Assembly (NCBI RefSeq): GCF_032062135.1
Contig: NC_092858.1
Location: forward strand, 126,077,752-126,141,751
Direction of reading: 5' to 3'
Length of the DNA stretch: 64,000 nt
Source of the DNA: Pyxicephalus adspersus
Lineage: Eukaryota; Chordata; Amphibia; Anura; Pyxicephalidae
Part shown: positions 13,209 through 25,700 of the stretch, piece after piece
How positions within the stretch are numbered: the stretch's first letter is position 1
How the letters are laid out: every line of letters begins with the position of its first letter
Translations under genes and position numbers: made by a program
Notes under the pieces: model-generated
Told to the model about the DNA's origin: nothing
Databases searched by the model: none
The model's input: only the letters and a program-made list of their open reading frames with translations

Positions 13209-13651
13209 CAGTCCTTTTTTTTTGTAAGAAAAAAGGTGCCGGAACTTACATCTTGTTAATCCTCCAAGAAAGCTTTTATGGGGGCTTTAGAGTTGTATAT
13301 CCCCTTTAGGTTTTCTGCAGCCCAGCCGGCACGTTTCACTGCACCATGAGCAGAATGCTCTGTATCACTGTGTCGGCGGGAAATTGTCAGGCACATTTAA
13401 ACAACCGGCCCTCCTCAAATGTTGTCACAGGTCATGCAGCCAATGCTACACGTGATGACACTTAGGCTGCTCAGCCACTGTCCAGTATTGAAGCACGCAT
13501 GCACAGGCTGTATTCACAGGCTGAGCTGTCATTTTCACTGACAGCTATTCCCCTTCATAGACCTTTCCACTTCACAGACAAATTTGGAAAATCTATAGAA
13601 AAAATGTGCCAGAACTTCGTTCTGGTGCTTTCAATGAGAGAAAAAGCCCTG
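13209..13651. mobile_element. Non-autonomous hAT-type transposon
   Basis: 443 bases with imperfect inverted ends: left cagtcctttttttttgtaag followed by ggtgccggaact, right end in reverse cagggctttttctctcattg followed by gcaccagaac. The flanks cccatagg (13201-13208) and tcaatagg (13652-13659) agree in six of eight bases, consistent with an old 8-base hAT target duplication. No transposase is encoded. Confidence 0.7.
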
Positions 13652-13659
13652 TCAATAGG

Positions 13660-16600
13660 TGATAAAATGTAGGATATATTAACAGCCCACCTTTAGTTTT
13701 CTCAAAAGAAACTTTTTAGAGTTACATTACCAACAGTGAAGTGAACTTGTAAGGTATTCCAAGGTACTCTTATTAAATTGGCACTAGGTGATTTGTGTCC
13801 CTATTTACTGTAGATGGTTACAATAGCACCAGAAATCAATTCTAACTCTACCTTTAAAATAGAACTTTTGCCTTTAAGTATTTAAAATAACTGAGAGACT
13901 CACTAAACTTTACAATTATTTTTGCTTTTTCCTATTCGGTGTCTGATAAGCACCGGAGCATGGAGGTATTTTAACATCCAAGAAAAGTTTAGTTCCAGGC
14001 TTACTTCCAATATCGAAGTTAAGTGTCATTTAAGTCTAACTACCTCTCTCAAATTAGCAATGTAATCATCAAGCTTAAAAAAATATCAAAGAACTAATTG
14101 ATAGGTCAAAACAGTATGTCTAGTGCTTATTAAATATTCTTCCAACGGCCATAATATGGGCATGTAGAAGCAAAGCCCGTCTCTTCTACAACAAGGCATT
14201 ATAAGGCAGTAATTAGGAAAAGGTCTACTGCAGCAGGCCTAAAGTCAATACTGGAAGTCATGCAGGGATATACACTAGTCATTTGCGTATTTTTGGGCAT
14301 GGCATTCTCAGTTCGGGTCCTTTAATAACTTTACACTTATTCTTCTATTTTTTCTATCTTGTAATCCCTGCTGACACATCTGACCTAATGACATTAAATT
14401 CATGGGTCTGGCATGTTTCTTCCAAGCCCACAAAACCCTCCCTGTTTCCAAAACAGTTAATTGGTGCCAGGCATAACTGAAACATTCCATTCCATATAAC
14501 GTAACACTGAAGTATTTCCCAATATGAGGCCATCTTTTCTGAAAATTTTTTAACTAATACTGGTTGATTGTAGTTTCTGGATAAAGCTTCACTTTAATAG
14601 AGATCCTGGATTATAGAGTTACAAATGTAGCCTAAAAGAAAGTCTGCTATTTTTGTAAACTATGAATAAAATATATTATACATGTTTTACATAATATAAA
14701 TGCTACCGGGTTAAAATTTAGATACACATGGCCAGGTGAAAGCATTCAAACACCACTAAAAAAAAAGTACCTGGTACACGTCTTCAACATAAGTAATATC
14801 CCATTGAAATATTATATTGTATATGTACTACCAATATAGGTCCAAAGTGACCCACACATACCAGTAAGAGTTGTGAATGAATGTTTAGTCATTCCACTTT
14901 GTACTAAGCAATGCCTAAAGGTCTGGTATCCTATTCCTTCATACATATCCCAGTTGTAATTATTTCCTCATACTCTGAATGCCATTTGATTTATCATTTG
15001 CTTGGCTCACTACAGCTAAAGCCACCCACATCGGAGGGTGGGTCATACAAAATGCTCTGAAGCTAACTCATTGCTTATATTTCATATTAGTTTCCTGAAC
15101 AAACCCAAATATAGCTTGCACCCACACATGGAATGTCCCTGTCTACAAACATCTACATAGACACTCTATACATTAATAATTTATATAATCTTTTCCAAGA
15201 TATTGTAGACTAAATTAAGGCTCTTGCTTTTGCCTGGGGATTTTTATTTTTAATTTTTATTTTTTTTCACGCTATGTCTTAAAGGCCAACTGCTTTCATA
15301 ATTTCCCAGTCTGTTCTTCAGTCAATACTGACCCCATCCTTCAGTGTCACCTAACCCACTTCCTATAAGTGTAGGGTGTCTTGTATCTCCCCAATAAAGA
15401 GACATCACCAGCGCTCTCTGCACAGTACGATGATTGATACAATGCCACCAATGTTATTTCATCACAGTAAGCAGGGTCCAGTACTGGAGAAGAAGATTCT
15501 TTTATTACATTGCTGATGTGGAAAAATCTGAAATACATGATTGAAATAAATAACTAACTATACCAAGAAATGCATGTGGATGGAAAGCCCCAGAGGAATA
15601 TTGATAAGAAAAATATTAGTAGTTTATTCTATTAAGCTAAATATCCTACATGTGAGGTGCTCACAGGGTAGGGCAAATTTTTCTACAAAGTAAAAGATAA
15701 AAACTCCTTGGTCTCATGATCTCCATGTGACCCCATGATCTTTTAAAGCTCAATTAGACCTTTTGTTCAAATCAGATAAATGCATTTAACGTTTATCAAA
15801 GTTTATAGTTTCTTTTTTTAAAAACAATCACAACTAGTGGAAAACCTGTGTCCTGTTGAGTGTACCCCTTGCTTTTTTTGGGGGGAAGCAGTGTTCTCTC
15901 TACAAGGCTGGACAAGAATCCAACCAACCCCCCCAACACACACACACACTAGGTCATGAAAGCTCATGTTCCTTGCTAATTGGAAAGCTCTGGTTATGAT
16001 TCAGGGGGTCTCTGCAAAGAAATCACTGCCCCTTACAGAGATCAAGGGTCCCATTCTGCAACATACTGGCAGGCCACAGGTGTTTCTACTCATTTGTTAA
16101 TAAATTATATAACTTTCCACTTTGTTTTATTACACATAGAATATATTTGACCAGTTAACTGGTCCAGATAACTGTATTTTCTAACAAAGTTCAGATATTT
16201 TGTTTAGTCCCATTTACTGACCCAAAGTATACAAAGTATACCCCTATATACTTCTACAAGGTTTGTAGAGAGATAGAAGCAGGTCAATCATAATATCTTT
16301 GGAGGTGTAGAATAGCCAGCTGTCAGAGTTTAAGTAACTATACTGAATCGAGGATTACCTTAGGTTAAGGAATAAGACCAAATGACTACAATTTGACATT
16401 TAATACTATTGGCAGTAAGACACATTTTTACCAACCAGGTGGCAATTTCATTTCCAATTAGAAATCACGCTTCAAATTCATACTGTGAAGTTGCGGTCTT
16501 GTATAACATACAAGAATCTGTCTCTCTTCTTATTTTCCATATAACAAATCAATTGAAGTTTAACTTACCTCTTAATTAGCCTATGGTGACATCTTAAAGT

Positions 16601-18130
16601 TATAACCACAAACAAAGGAGAACCCGAGGGTTAGCTCAGTAAGGGGACTTAAGGGCCAACATTCCTTAACTCAACAAATTTGTATAAAAAAAAACTATAC
16701 CTTTATTGGATTTAATATAAAAACATTTACATTAAACATATTTAAAAATATTATTTTTTATATAGTTATCATATAGTGCTGATTGGAGCTATTATGCACG
16801 GTTAGGTTATTTACTGTTCATAGGGAAAGTTTTGCTAGTAAAAAAAAAGCTTGTTGACCATTCATCTGTCAGACAGAGACTTTCTACTGTATTTACTTAG
16901 AAGTTAGAAGCTTATCTCCTGCTCCCCATACATTAAAGAAAGAAGATGGGGAGCTGTGCAGCAACCTTCCGTCAGCACAGGCTCTGAGGAAAAGTGATCA
17001 ATTTAATCATTTCAGATACTGATCTGTTCCTAGAAGTCATATTGGTAGTTTAAATCTATTAGAGCAATAGAGATATTTTGACTTTTTGCTGAAACAATTA
17101 TCAAGAGAGAAATTATGCAGGCCATGCAATCATGGGATCGCCTAATTTGATGTTTTGTCTAAAAATCTAACTTTCCCACCCGTAGACTAAAATTTGGGGT
17201 TTTTAGCAGATCGTGTATTTGCGATGTTCTAAAAATTATTTATTGATAACTGTCAGTGCCTATCTTATAGATAACACAGAAGGAAGTATGAGACATTAAA
17301 TATGTGTTGTGCATATGGTTATCTGAAAACTGTTTGCTCAACTCTCATTAATTGCTGCTTTGTATTTGCTATTTATCCTTTGTATTGATTGTGGTGTGTT
17401 TATTGGTATATTAAGCTTGAAGCAGCCAAGAAAAACAAGTGGATAACAAATAATGGATTCATGCCTTCTTGAATAACATCTACAAAATTACTAAGGAATG
17501 ATTGTGAACAAAAATCAATAATATTTCATTTGAACTTTAAAGGTTTAGTCTTCTTCATATTACAGTTATCAAGTAATCACTGGTTTCTCATATGTGGCTG
17601 CCACTGCTTGCTTTGCTTTTAGCTTTGCATCCTACAGCAGTGTTCACAAAAAAGAAAACAAGATAAATAAAGGAAGATATATTGTTCAGTGTACATCTTT
17701 GGTTCTATATTCACCATGCCAAATGCCTTTTGCAAAGCTACTTCTGATACCTGATATAAACATTTTCACTGCTTCATACTTCAAAGTTGATGTTTCCATT
17801 GAAGTCCACAATCTTGTACGCACATACACTGGATAAAGAAGTGCATCCAGCTTGTGTAGATTCAGTAGTTTGATGAGTTTGGCTAACAAACTCCAGGGAC
17901 CTCCAGGGACAGCGATGAATAAAAAAATTGCCTACACTCTCAAGTAGGGCCAGATGCTGCTGGCTACATTCATTTTAAAGCAATGTGTTAACTGCTCCAG
18001 TCATTCGAATTAATATATCCCTTGGGTGCAACATCTGGAGGGAGTCTGGAGGGCTTAAGAAGCACAGCACACTTATACAAAACATGATCCACCTGCTCTC
18101 ACAGTGCAACAATTGATTGGGACACAATGG
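13660..18130. other. Intergenic DNA, no gene seen
   Basis: About 4.5 kb without recognised exon or RNA gene. It holds short simple tracts (CA run near 15940-15950, AT-rich parts near 15240 and 16735). The reading frames at 17594-17889 on both strands are short and unlike any protein known to me. Confidence 0.4.
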
Positions 18131-18329
18131 AGCTGATTTAATAAAGCTCTCCAAGGCTGGAGAGGATACACTTTCATCAGTAAAGCTGGGTGATTCAGCA
18201 AACCTGAAATGGATTTCTTTGCTAGCAAATGTTTTGAATTCTGCACCATTCCAGGTTTGCTGGATCATCCAGCTTCACTGATGAAAGTATATCTTCTCCA
18301 GCCTTGGAGAGCTTTAATAAATTAGACTC
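18131..18329. repeat. Palindromic MITE, family A, copy 2
   Basis: The most symmetrical copy of family A: the left arm agctctccaaggctggag and right arm ctccagccttggagagct are perfect inverses, and the inner part ctttcatcagtaaagctggg pairs with the segment near 18270-18290. The RNA or single strand would fold into one long hairpin. Confidence 0.85.
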
Positions 18330-21300
18330 AATGCTTTATTTTACATAGGCTATTATGGTAACATCCTAGTGTCTACACTTTTTTTTACTTTTTACCTATT
18401 TTTTTTAATACTTTGCATCAGATATAAGCCAAGCATTCAACATGTGTTTCATCTACAATTCAGATAGATTGGACGCCAACATAAAAGCATCCACACCGTC
18501 AATCACAGGAACATATAGTTTTTAAGGGGTTCTAAAGTTGGTGCTACTGCTTAAGTCTTTCGTTAATTTTTCCAGCACTGATATATTCTTTGGGGTAGAA
18601 GTAGGATCACTAGCAGTGATATTGGTGGTACATCTGGGAAAAAAGTCACAATTGTTACTGTTTATACAGAATTTGTTAGTTTTTTGTTTGTTAGTTTTAG
18701 TTATTTAAGAGAGCCCATCTCTATCTAACAATATTGGTAAACTATAGGTTTTCAATAGTATCTACAAATCCTTATTTTTTTTTTAATCAGGGAACCCCTG
18801 CATTTAAGGTGCATGATGAACAAAGTGCCTAAAGGGTCAGTCAGTATAAGGTCAGTCAGCTTTCCAGCTTTTAAAGGATGTGGAAGAGTTAGTTAGTATT
18901 TTAGGAACTCTGGTGGTAACATCTGTTAGCTTGGGTTTCCGAGTCTACCCTCTTATTTAGGCCATCATTAGCGTTTTCTGCTCTTGTTTATTTTATTAAT
19001 TTCACATTATATAATTAAACAGGAGTAGCTGGATCACACAAAGGTAAACATGAACAGCTAAAACTCTGAAGTGCACAGGAACAGGAAGTTGGAATTTACA
19101 ATATATATATATTTATATATTTATATCTTTGTTGGATTATCCAAACCATAAAAATGCCAAAGGTTGACCCATATCCCCCTGCACACACTTTCTGTGTTAG
19201 GAAAATATTACTTCTGTAGTCTGACATTTTATGCCCTATCTCTTCACACACCTTTCAACAGAATATCTAATGGCCACTGAGGCAAGTATTTGTACTGACT
19301 TGTGGAAAAGTCAAGGACTTGTGTACTTGTGTCTGCGGGAACAGTAGAGGCTTTCCAGGTTCCAAAAATGTAGTTAAAGTTTAATGTCAGATTTTGCCTG
19401 CAACATAGCAGTATTGTTAGTGTGGTCTTTAATGTTGACTTTAAGGTTCTGTGTGTTTTTTATATATGAAAAACCATAAAACATTGATGGATTTCTGAAT
19501 AGTGACCTTAGAAGGATAGAAAATAAATGAAGACTTTATATAAATACACTGTACACTGATATTTGCATTGTGACTAACAGAAACGGCACATATACATTAA
19601 TAAAACATTATTCATGTGGAAATTTTGAATATTAAACTATAGCTGATATTTTATTTAAACTATGTTAAATACAATTTAAATCCACGACTAAACAATGAGA
19701 GGAATATCAAAATACTGGCACATATGTTACTGGTACAAAGGTACAAAGCTACTTTTAAAGCTATAGCACAAGCTATGTATAAATAGTAGGTTGCATTGCC
19801 TGTGATGGTAATAAGATAAAAATAAATGCAGTATTTATATTCATTATATTTCAAATTAACATTAAAATCATTTTTTTCTGACTTCAGAACATGATAGTTG
19901 GTTGCTATGAACAATGCAGACAATTCTGTAAATGTGCTCTGTTTTAAATGTTGTGTTTCTTCAGGTCCCAACTAGTGATGATCAGATAGTTTAGAATCGA
20001 GTTCCAGATTAGATCAGAACTATTCCGACCTTAAATGGGTACTTGGAAGTTGAGCAATCTGAGTTTTGTAAGAAAGGCGAGAACATTTTTCTTTGCTACT
20101 TGTATTCATTCTTAGGGGTTGACATAATTTGATAAACTAAGAGAGAGGGATCTCTCATCAGATGCATATTTACAATCTGAGATTTGAACCAACCTTACTA
20201 TACCTGTCATTGACAGCTATAATAGGCTGCTGGGCAAAGACAGCTGTCATTGTCTGGCAGCCATATTGACTGTGTTATACTGTACCTGCCATTGGAAAGT
20301 ATAATACAGCCTATTAAAAACATTTAGACATGGATTTTCCAAATTTCAGTTGATACAAGTTTTCAACTGATACAACTATATCTGATCTGAGTCCCATTGC
20401 AGCTGCTAACATTATATGATATCATAATATATATCCATCATGTCATCCTACATGAGAATAAAAAATGGTGGAAAGTTTTAAAGAAAATCAAAATGTGATC
20501 AATTTATTTTAATAGATGGCTATGTTAGGAGGTCAAATCTCTGTATGATGATATCTTTTTGCTACAAATGAATGCCAAATGAAATTCACTAAACCAGAAT
20601 ATGGCCAACAAATTATTATCTGGATTTCATATTTAATACAACATAATATTTCAAAAGAAAATGATCATTAGAATGCAGTCATACTATATCATCAATTTAA
20701 AGTAATGAGGAATATTGAAGTATGGTGGTGACCTCTTTGTAAAGGTAACTGGATGTTACTGCCTAGACAGAAGGTTGAGTCCAATGTTACAATGAGGACA
20801 TATGATCTAATCATATTCCATGTCATGTCATGTCTCTGGAGCCATAGCAGCAGAGGTCAGTCATCACTGTGTATGTGATTCCCCAATCTTACCTTATGAT
20901 AGGTGTGGGGAAATTGGCATGCATGTCTCTGTCTGTTTGGACCTGATACATCCCTGTGTCATCCATACTGTATAATGTCACCATGAATAAAACAAACATA
21001 CATTATTCACAAGTGTTTGAGCAGAAATGATCTGCATTGAAAAATCCAGCCATGAAAATTGCTATTTACGTCAGAAACATATTTTTCCTTGACTCATTTC
21101 TATCTCTCCATTATTACTATTATAATATATTATATATATAATATATATCTATTTATAGTGTACATGTCTTTCTATCTGTCTCTGCCATTAGCGACAAGGC
21201 TTAAGTCAAATAAAGTGTATGCTAATAACAACCAGTCCGAATTCTGATATATATTGGAATTGCAAAATGAAAGCCAGAATCCCTATTAAAGATTTGCTTC

Positions 21301-21804
21301 AGTCCAACGAAGTCTCTTTGTTTTTTTTAACAGATTACCTACCTATATATATTATGCATCTATCTACTGTTATCTGAACCTCTTGAACATAAGTAAAAAT
21401 ACTGATAATACTATAACAAATAATATGCTATATCCCTTTGAACAAATATTGTTTTATTCATTGTTGTATTTTTTATTTTTATATTTTTTTATCTATTTTT
21501 TGATTTAGGTATTTCAAGGAATTGCTGATGTTATTGCTATAGATTTCATATAAGATCCTTTTATACAGAACTCATCTGTCTATCAAGTTGGTAATATAAG
21601 TAAATCAATCACTGCTAACACTACTACTAATAATATATAATATCTTATTTTTATTTTATATTTTTTTTATACTGTTTATTTTGTTTGTTTATTATTTTAA
21701 TTATGAGTCAAAATACTGCCAATACTACTCAACGTCATGTGGATACATCTATGTATCTATCTATAATCTATATATTATTTACCTCTACATAAAATTATCT
21801 CTTC
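18330..21804. other. Intergenic DNA upstream of myog
   Basis: No exon recognised. It includes an AT microsatellite-like run near 19100-19128 and AT-rich stretches at 21110-21160 and 21470-21700. Any distal myog enhancers would be expected here, but none can be marked from sequence alone. Confidence 0.4.
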
Positions 21805-21918
<114 letters not shown>

Positions 21919-22071
21919 TTTTTCTTTCTATCTGTTAAACAGTGGTCTTTCAAATTTAAAAGGGAATGTTTCCTTTGTACTTGTACCAGAAAAAAAAAAC
22001 TATCCTCTGGGGAGAATCCCGTCTATTCAGACGTAAAAAGTTTTGATGTCAGGCAACAGCTAAAAAGTGGA

Positions 22072-22080
22072 TCAGGTTTC
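22072..22080 (+). promoter_or_regulatory. MEF3 site (Six1/Six4 binding)
   Basis: Reads tcaggtttc, identical to the MEF3 motif bound by Six-family homeoproteins in mammalian Myog promoters. It lies 12 bases before the MEF2 site. Confidence 0.8.
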
Positions 22081-22092
22081 GTGAGCCTTTTT

Positions 22093-22102
22093 CTATATTT
22101 AT
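22093..22102 (+). promoter_or_regulatory. MEF2 site
   Basis: Reads ctatatttat, the same ten bases as the MEF2 site described in the mouse Myog promoter, and is followed by ctct as in mouse. It is expected to bind MEF2 factors that sustain myogenin expression in differentiating muscle. Confidence 0.85.
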
Positions 22103-22129
22103 CTCTGTGATTTAATGCTGGGCAGAGGG

Positions 22130-22136
22130 TTTAAAT
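22130..22136 (+). promoter_or_regulatory. TATA-like box
   Basis: Reads tttaaat in the context gggtttaaatggca. It lies about 30 bases before the inferred transcription start and just before the E-box, as in mammalian Myog. Confidence 0.75.
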
Positions 22137-22145
22137 GGCATCAAG

Positions 22146-22151
22146 CAGTTG
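22146..22151 (+). promoter_or_regulatory. E-box E1
   Basis: Reads cagttg in the context agcagttggtgtga, matching the position of the E1 site through which MyoD-family proteins act on mammalian Myog. Two further cagttg copies lie downstream in the inferred 5' untranslated region at 22170-22175 and 22208-22213; their role is unknown. Confidence 0.75.
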
Positions 22152-22219
22152 GTGTGAAGGGGAGAAGTGCAGTTGCTGTGTTGTTATTGAAAGGAAACAC
22201 ATCCTAACAGTTGAACACG

Positions 22220-22726
22220 ATGGAACTCTTTGAAACCAGCCCATACTTTTTCCCAGAGCAAAGATTTTTTGACAATGAAAATTATTTTTCCGCACGGCTC
22301 CCCTCTTATGATCAAACTGGATTTCAAGATCGTGGTTCCATGGGTATTTGTGCTGATGGTGTTTTACTGCAAGGCACAGGCATTGAAGAGAAGGTATCAC
22401 CCCATGCCAGTGTAGGCCAGCAGGACCACTGTCCCGGGCAATGCCTGCCATGGGCCTGCAAGATGTGCAAACGGAAGACAGTGTCTTTGGACAGAAGACG
22501 AGCAGCTACGCTGAGGGAAAAACGCAGGTTGAAGAAAGTAAATGAAGCTTTTGAAGCCTTAAAAAGAAGCACTTTGTTAAACCCTAATCAGAGACTTCCT
22601 AAAGTTGAGATCTTGAGGAGTGCCATCCAATACATAGAACGTCTGCAAGCTCTACTAGCATCCCTTAACCAGCAAGAGAGGGACCAAAGAGATTTGCTGT
22701 TCCTAACTAATGGCGCTCAGCGTGTG
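22220..22726 (+). CDS. myog: myog coding exon 1
   Basis: 507 bases, 169 codons, ending in phase 0. It encodes the N-terminal activation region, the Cys/His motif and the whole bHLH. The preferred donor is gtg|gtaaat with GT at 22727-22728. A weaker GT three bases earlier (22724) would remove one valine. Reading on into the intron would add eleven residues after a second valine and reach a stop at 22760. Confidence 0.93.
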
Positions 22727-25700
22727 GTAAATATCACTGCTTATAGAACAATAATGATATAGATACAATAGTCTTTTTCTATGACAAGATACCTGTCAAT
22801 GTCAGTGCAATATATTTACCTTTAATATATACAGGTTTAACAATAATAAATGTTAGGTACAAAAATAATGTTTAGTGTCCAGTAAATGACAATAAGCAAT
22901 CATATTTTACTTTTTTTCAGTTTAGATCTGAACACTGACTGTTTGGAATATACCTAATAGATTGCTGTTTGCTTTGTCCATCCTAAACAATTTCCTGTGT
23001 GCGTAGCCAATGCTAGAGATACCACATTCATTATGTTTACATTTTTAATATATTTGATTTAGATATTGCTAAATAATTTATACATATGAATATAAAAACA
23101 AAGTAGAAAGAAAGGTTTTTTTTGGCTACAAAAACACTTCCTGTCTACTTTGTTTCTATATTGTGTAAAATAGACTTGGCAAATATCCCATTTAAGGGAA
23201 TCCTATAGGTTTTGTAAACACACCACTCCGCTAATATCCTTTCTAGTTTGGTTCCAATCCTATACAAATGAATAGGTAAACTAATGCATTCTTGGGAGTT
23301 TATGAAATAATATAAGTAAATTATTGATATGGTTTATTTTATCTGTAAATTTATTAGCATTCGGTATCATTTTACACAAGTTTATTAAATTTTGCAGTTA
23401 GCTGATATACTAATCATAAGCACTATTCATGTCAAACAAACGTGTTTTTACTGGAAGCCTTTAACAGATTTTCCAGCATCTTGTACATTTTCTGCCGTAT
23501 GCTTTTTATTTGGTTTGCTTTACTCATTTAAAAAAGTGTAATTCCTGCACTGCATTTTCCCTCATTTACAAATAGGGAGAGTCTTTTTAATAAGTCTTTA
23601 AAACTCACACTTAGGAATGGCAGATCTATTGCCACTTCTCAGTAGGATATCTACTCATTGATGTATAACTTTATATAACCATAGCCTTTTTTACCAGAAC
23701 TAAAACCTTTGCCTTTGTAGCCAGATAACGCTGCCTTAGTCTATTTCTCCTTGCTGACCTTGACCAAGCCTGCATGTTAATAGCATAACAATGCAGGCCG
23801 CTCAGTCCAAGAAAAACAGTAGATCTGTTACGTATAGCTATTGGATCTTTAATTCTGAAAGTCCTTATCCTGCGACAATGTCAAAAGATTGTAATTTTTT
23901 AAGATCAATAATGTTATTCATAATGTTGATTGAGGCCAATCCAAACTTTATATCACAATCTTGCTAAGTTAACCTGATAAGAATGCTTATTTCATAAACC
24001 TATGCAAAACAGATATGCAAATATCCCTAACTATTGACTGTCTATGTTTCTTCTCCTAAAAGGTACTGACCATTACAATGAAAGTGAATAAAATTTATAA
24101 AAATATACAGTAAACGTGAAATAATATGAGAAAACAGATTTGATTGTAAGCTCTACAAGTCAGGGTCCTCTTTTAAGACTATGTCATTGTTAATACCTGT
24201 GTATTATGTAGGTTTGTCATCTGCAATCCCTAATTATTGTACAGTGCAGCATTATATGTTGACGCTTTATAAATACCAGTTATTATTAATATTAACTGTG
24301 CATTTTAGGGATCAATCTATGAGCAGAAACAAAATATACTCCCAAAATACATAAATGTTGTGCTTCATTAGAGACCGTTAATAAAAAAATAAATGAGGTT
24401 AGGTATTGAGAATCTGAAAAAGCACAAGAGAAGTTAGTAACAAAACGTTAGAGAGATAAAGAATGGGGGAAAACAATAAAGTAGTTTTAGCATACATAGA
24501 CAAATTGTATACATAAATTATAGCCATCAAAACTATTGTTCAAAGTTACAAAAATATATAGTAAACTTTGTTGGTTGTAGCTAAAAAAAAGTCTCAAAAA
24601 GTTTACTATGACTAATTATGATTTTTTTTAAAGACATTATTTTAAATGGGATTTGTGTGTAAGATTTGAACTGGACTGTTTAGAGACTTAGAAGACAACA
24701 CGTGGTGTGGATCCTGTCATTGGCGACAAGCGTGTCAGACACATTACTGTCATTAGGTTGCTTTCTTGCCTTCTACATTTGTTCAGCACTTGAACTGCTT
24801 AGTATGTCAATGCTAGAAGGGCTTATGTGTGACCTCGTCACCTCTTGCACTAGCAAAGGTTATCTGGTCAGTGGGTAGAGAATGAGTAGCTGGTGACAGT
24901 GAACAGACAGCATGTGGCAGGCTTGCTGGCAGCCTGGTACTAATCCTCATGGGACTTTTGGCAATCAGCTTTGAATGGCTGTTATATTCTCTGCTCACGT
25001 ATGTCACTCAGTTACTTTAATCATATCCTCCACGTGTAAACAAAATCCTCCAATTACTTTTGCTTTGTATTAAAACATACCTATCCCTATTTACATTGAT
25101 CTACTGCAATAGATTGTGTAAAAGTGAATTTTTAACAAGTAAAAAATAATTGAAGATGAGATTAAGACAGCAAGGACATTTATTTACCTGCAGTGGGAAT
25201 TTACCAGTTTGGGTATCTCTTGGTCAAATCTCCAATTCCTTTGGAAAAAGAAAACTGTATAGAATCGTAGCTGTGAATGCTGCAGCAAATCATTCAACAT
25301 AGCCGTTACAATAATCTAACTCAGCAGAAACATGTTACTTTGCCTTGGAGTGAATTGCCGCTTTGCTGAACAATCTCCTCTGTAATAGATAAAAAAAGAA
25401 AAATCCCAGTACTATAGATTTTTACTGGGGAATTATCATATTAAACAGTTTACAATGGTACTGCACTTAATTGGCTCATGATTTTCACATTTCACATTTT
25501 TGAAAACGGGGTGTTACAAATTTTTCTCTTGTGCTCTTAATTTATTCACCTAAAGCTAAAGGAAATAAAAGCCAGTATGCAATATCCTGGAGCTAGCATG
25601 CCACTGACTACCCTTTCCCCTTTCTGGGTGCACCAGGTCTGAATTTTTTCTTTTAGGATAAATTGCTTTTGAACATGAAACAGTAAGGGCTATTTCAGCT

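Larger units (their letters stand above)
22062..22162 (+). promoter_or_regulatory. myog: myog proximal promoter
   Basis: A compact block holds, in order, a MEF3 site, a MEF2 site, a TATA-like box and an E-box. In the mouse Myog promoter the same sites occur in this order, with MEF2 about 60-70 bases and the E1 E-box about 11-16 bases before the transcription start (established knowledge). Placing the start by this spacing gives roughly 22162 and a 5' untranslated region of about 58 bases. That untranslated region contains no ATG. The start is inferred, not observed. Confidence 0.85.

Noticed and set aside
16621..16645. tRNA-like words (gagggttagctcag)
   Set aside because: No cloverleaf partner, anticodon arm or acceptor stem could be drawn around them.
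19975..20405. Possible MITE with agatcagat-type ends, also suspected near 26940 and 48250
   Set aside because: Inverted ends could not be matched convincingly by eye, so no element was called.
22131..22572. Minus-strand and alternate-frame open frames over myog exon 1
   Set aside because: They are shadows of the myogenin coding exon and have no independent support.
22220..22726. Assignment as myod, myf5 or myf6
   Set aside because: The loop wording STLLNPNQ, the N-terminal [10 protein letters not shown] and the C-terminal LTSIVDSIT ending fit myogenin and not the paralogues.
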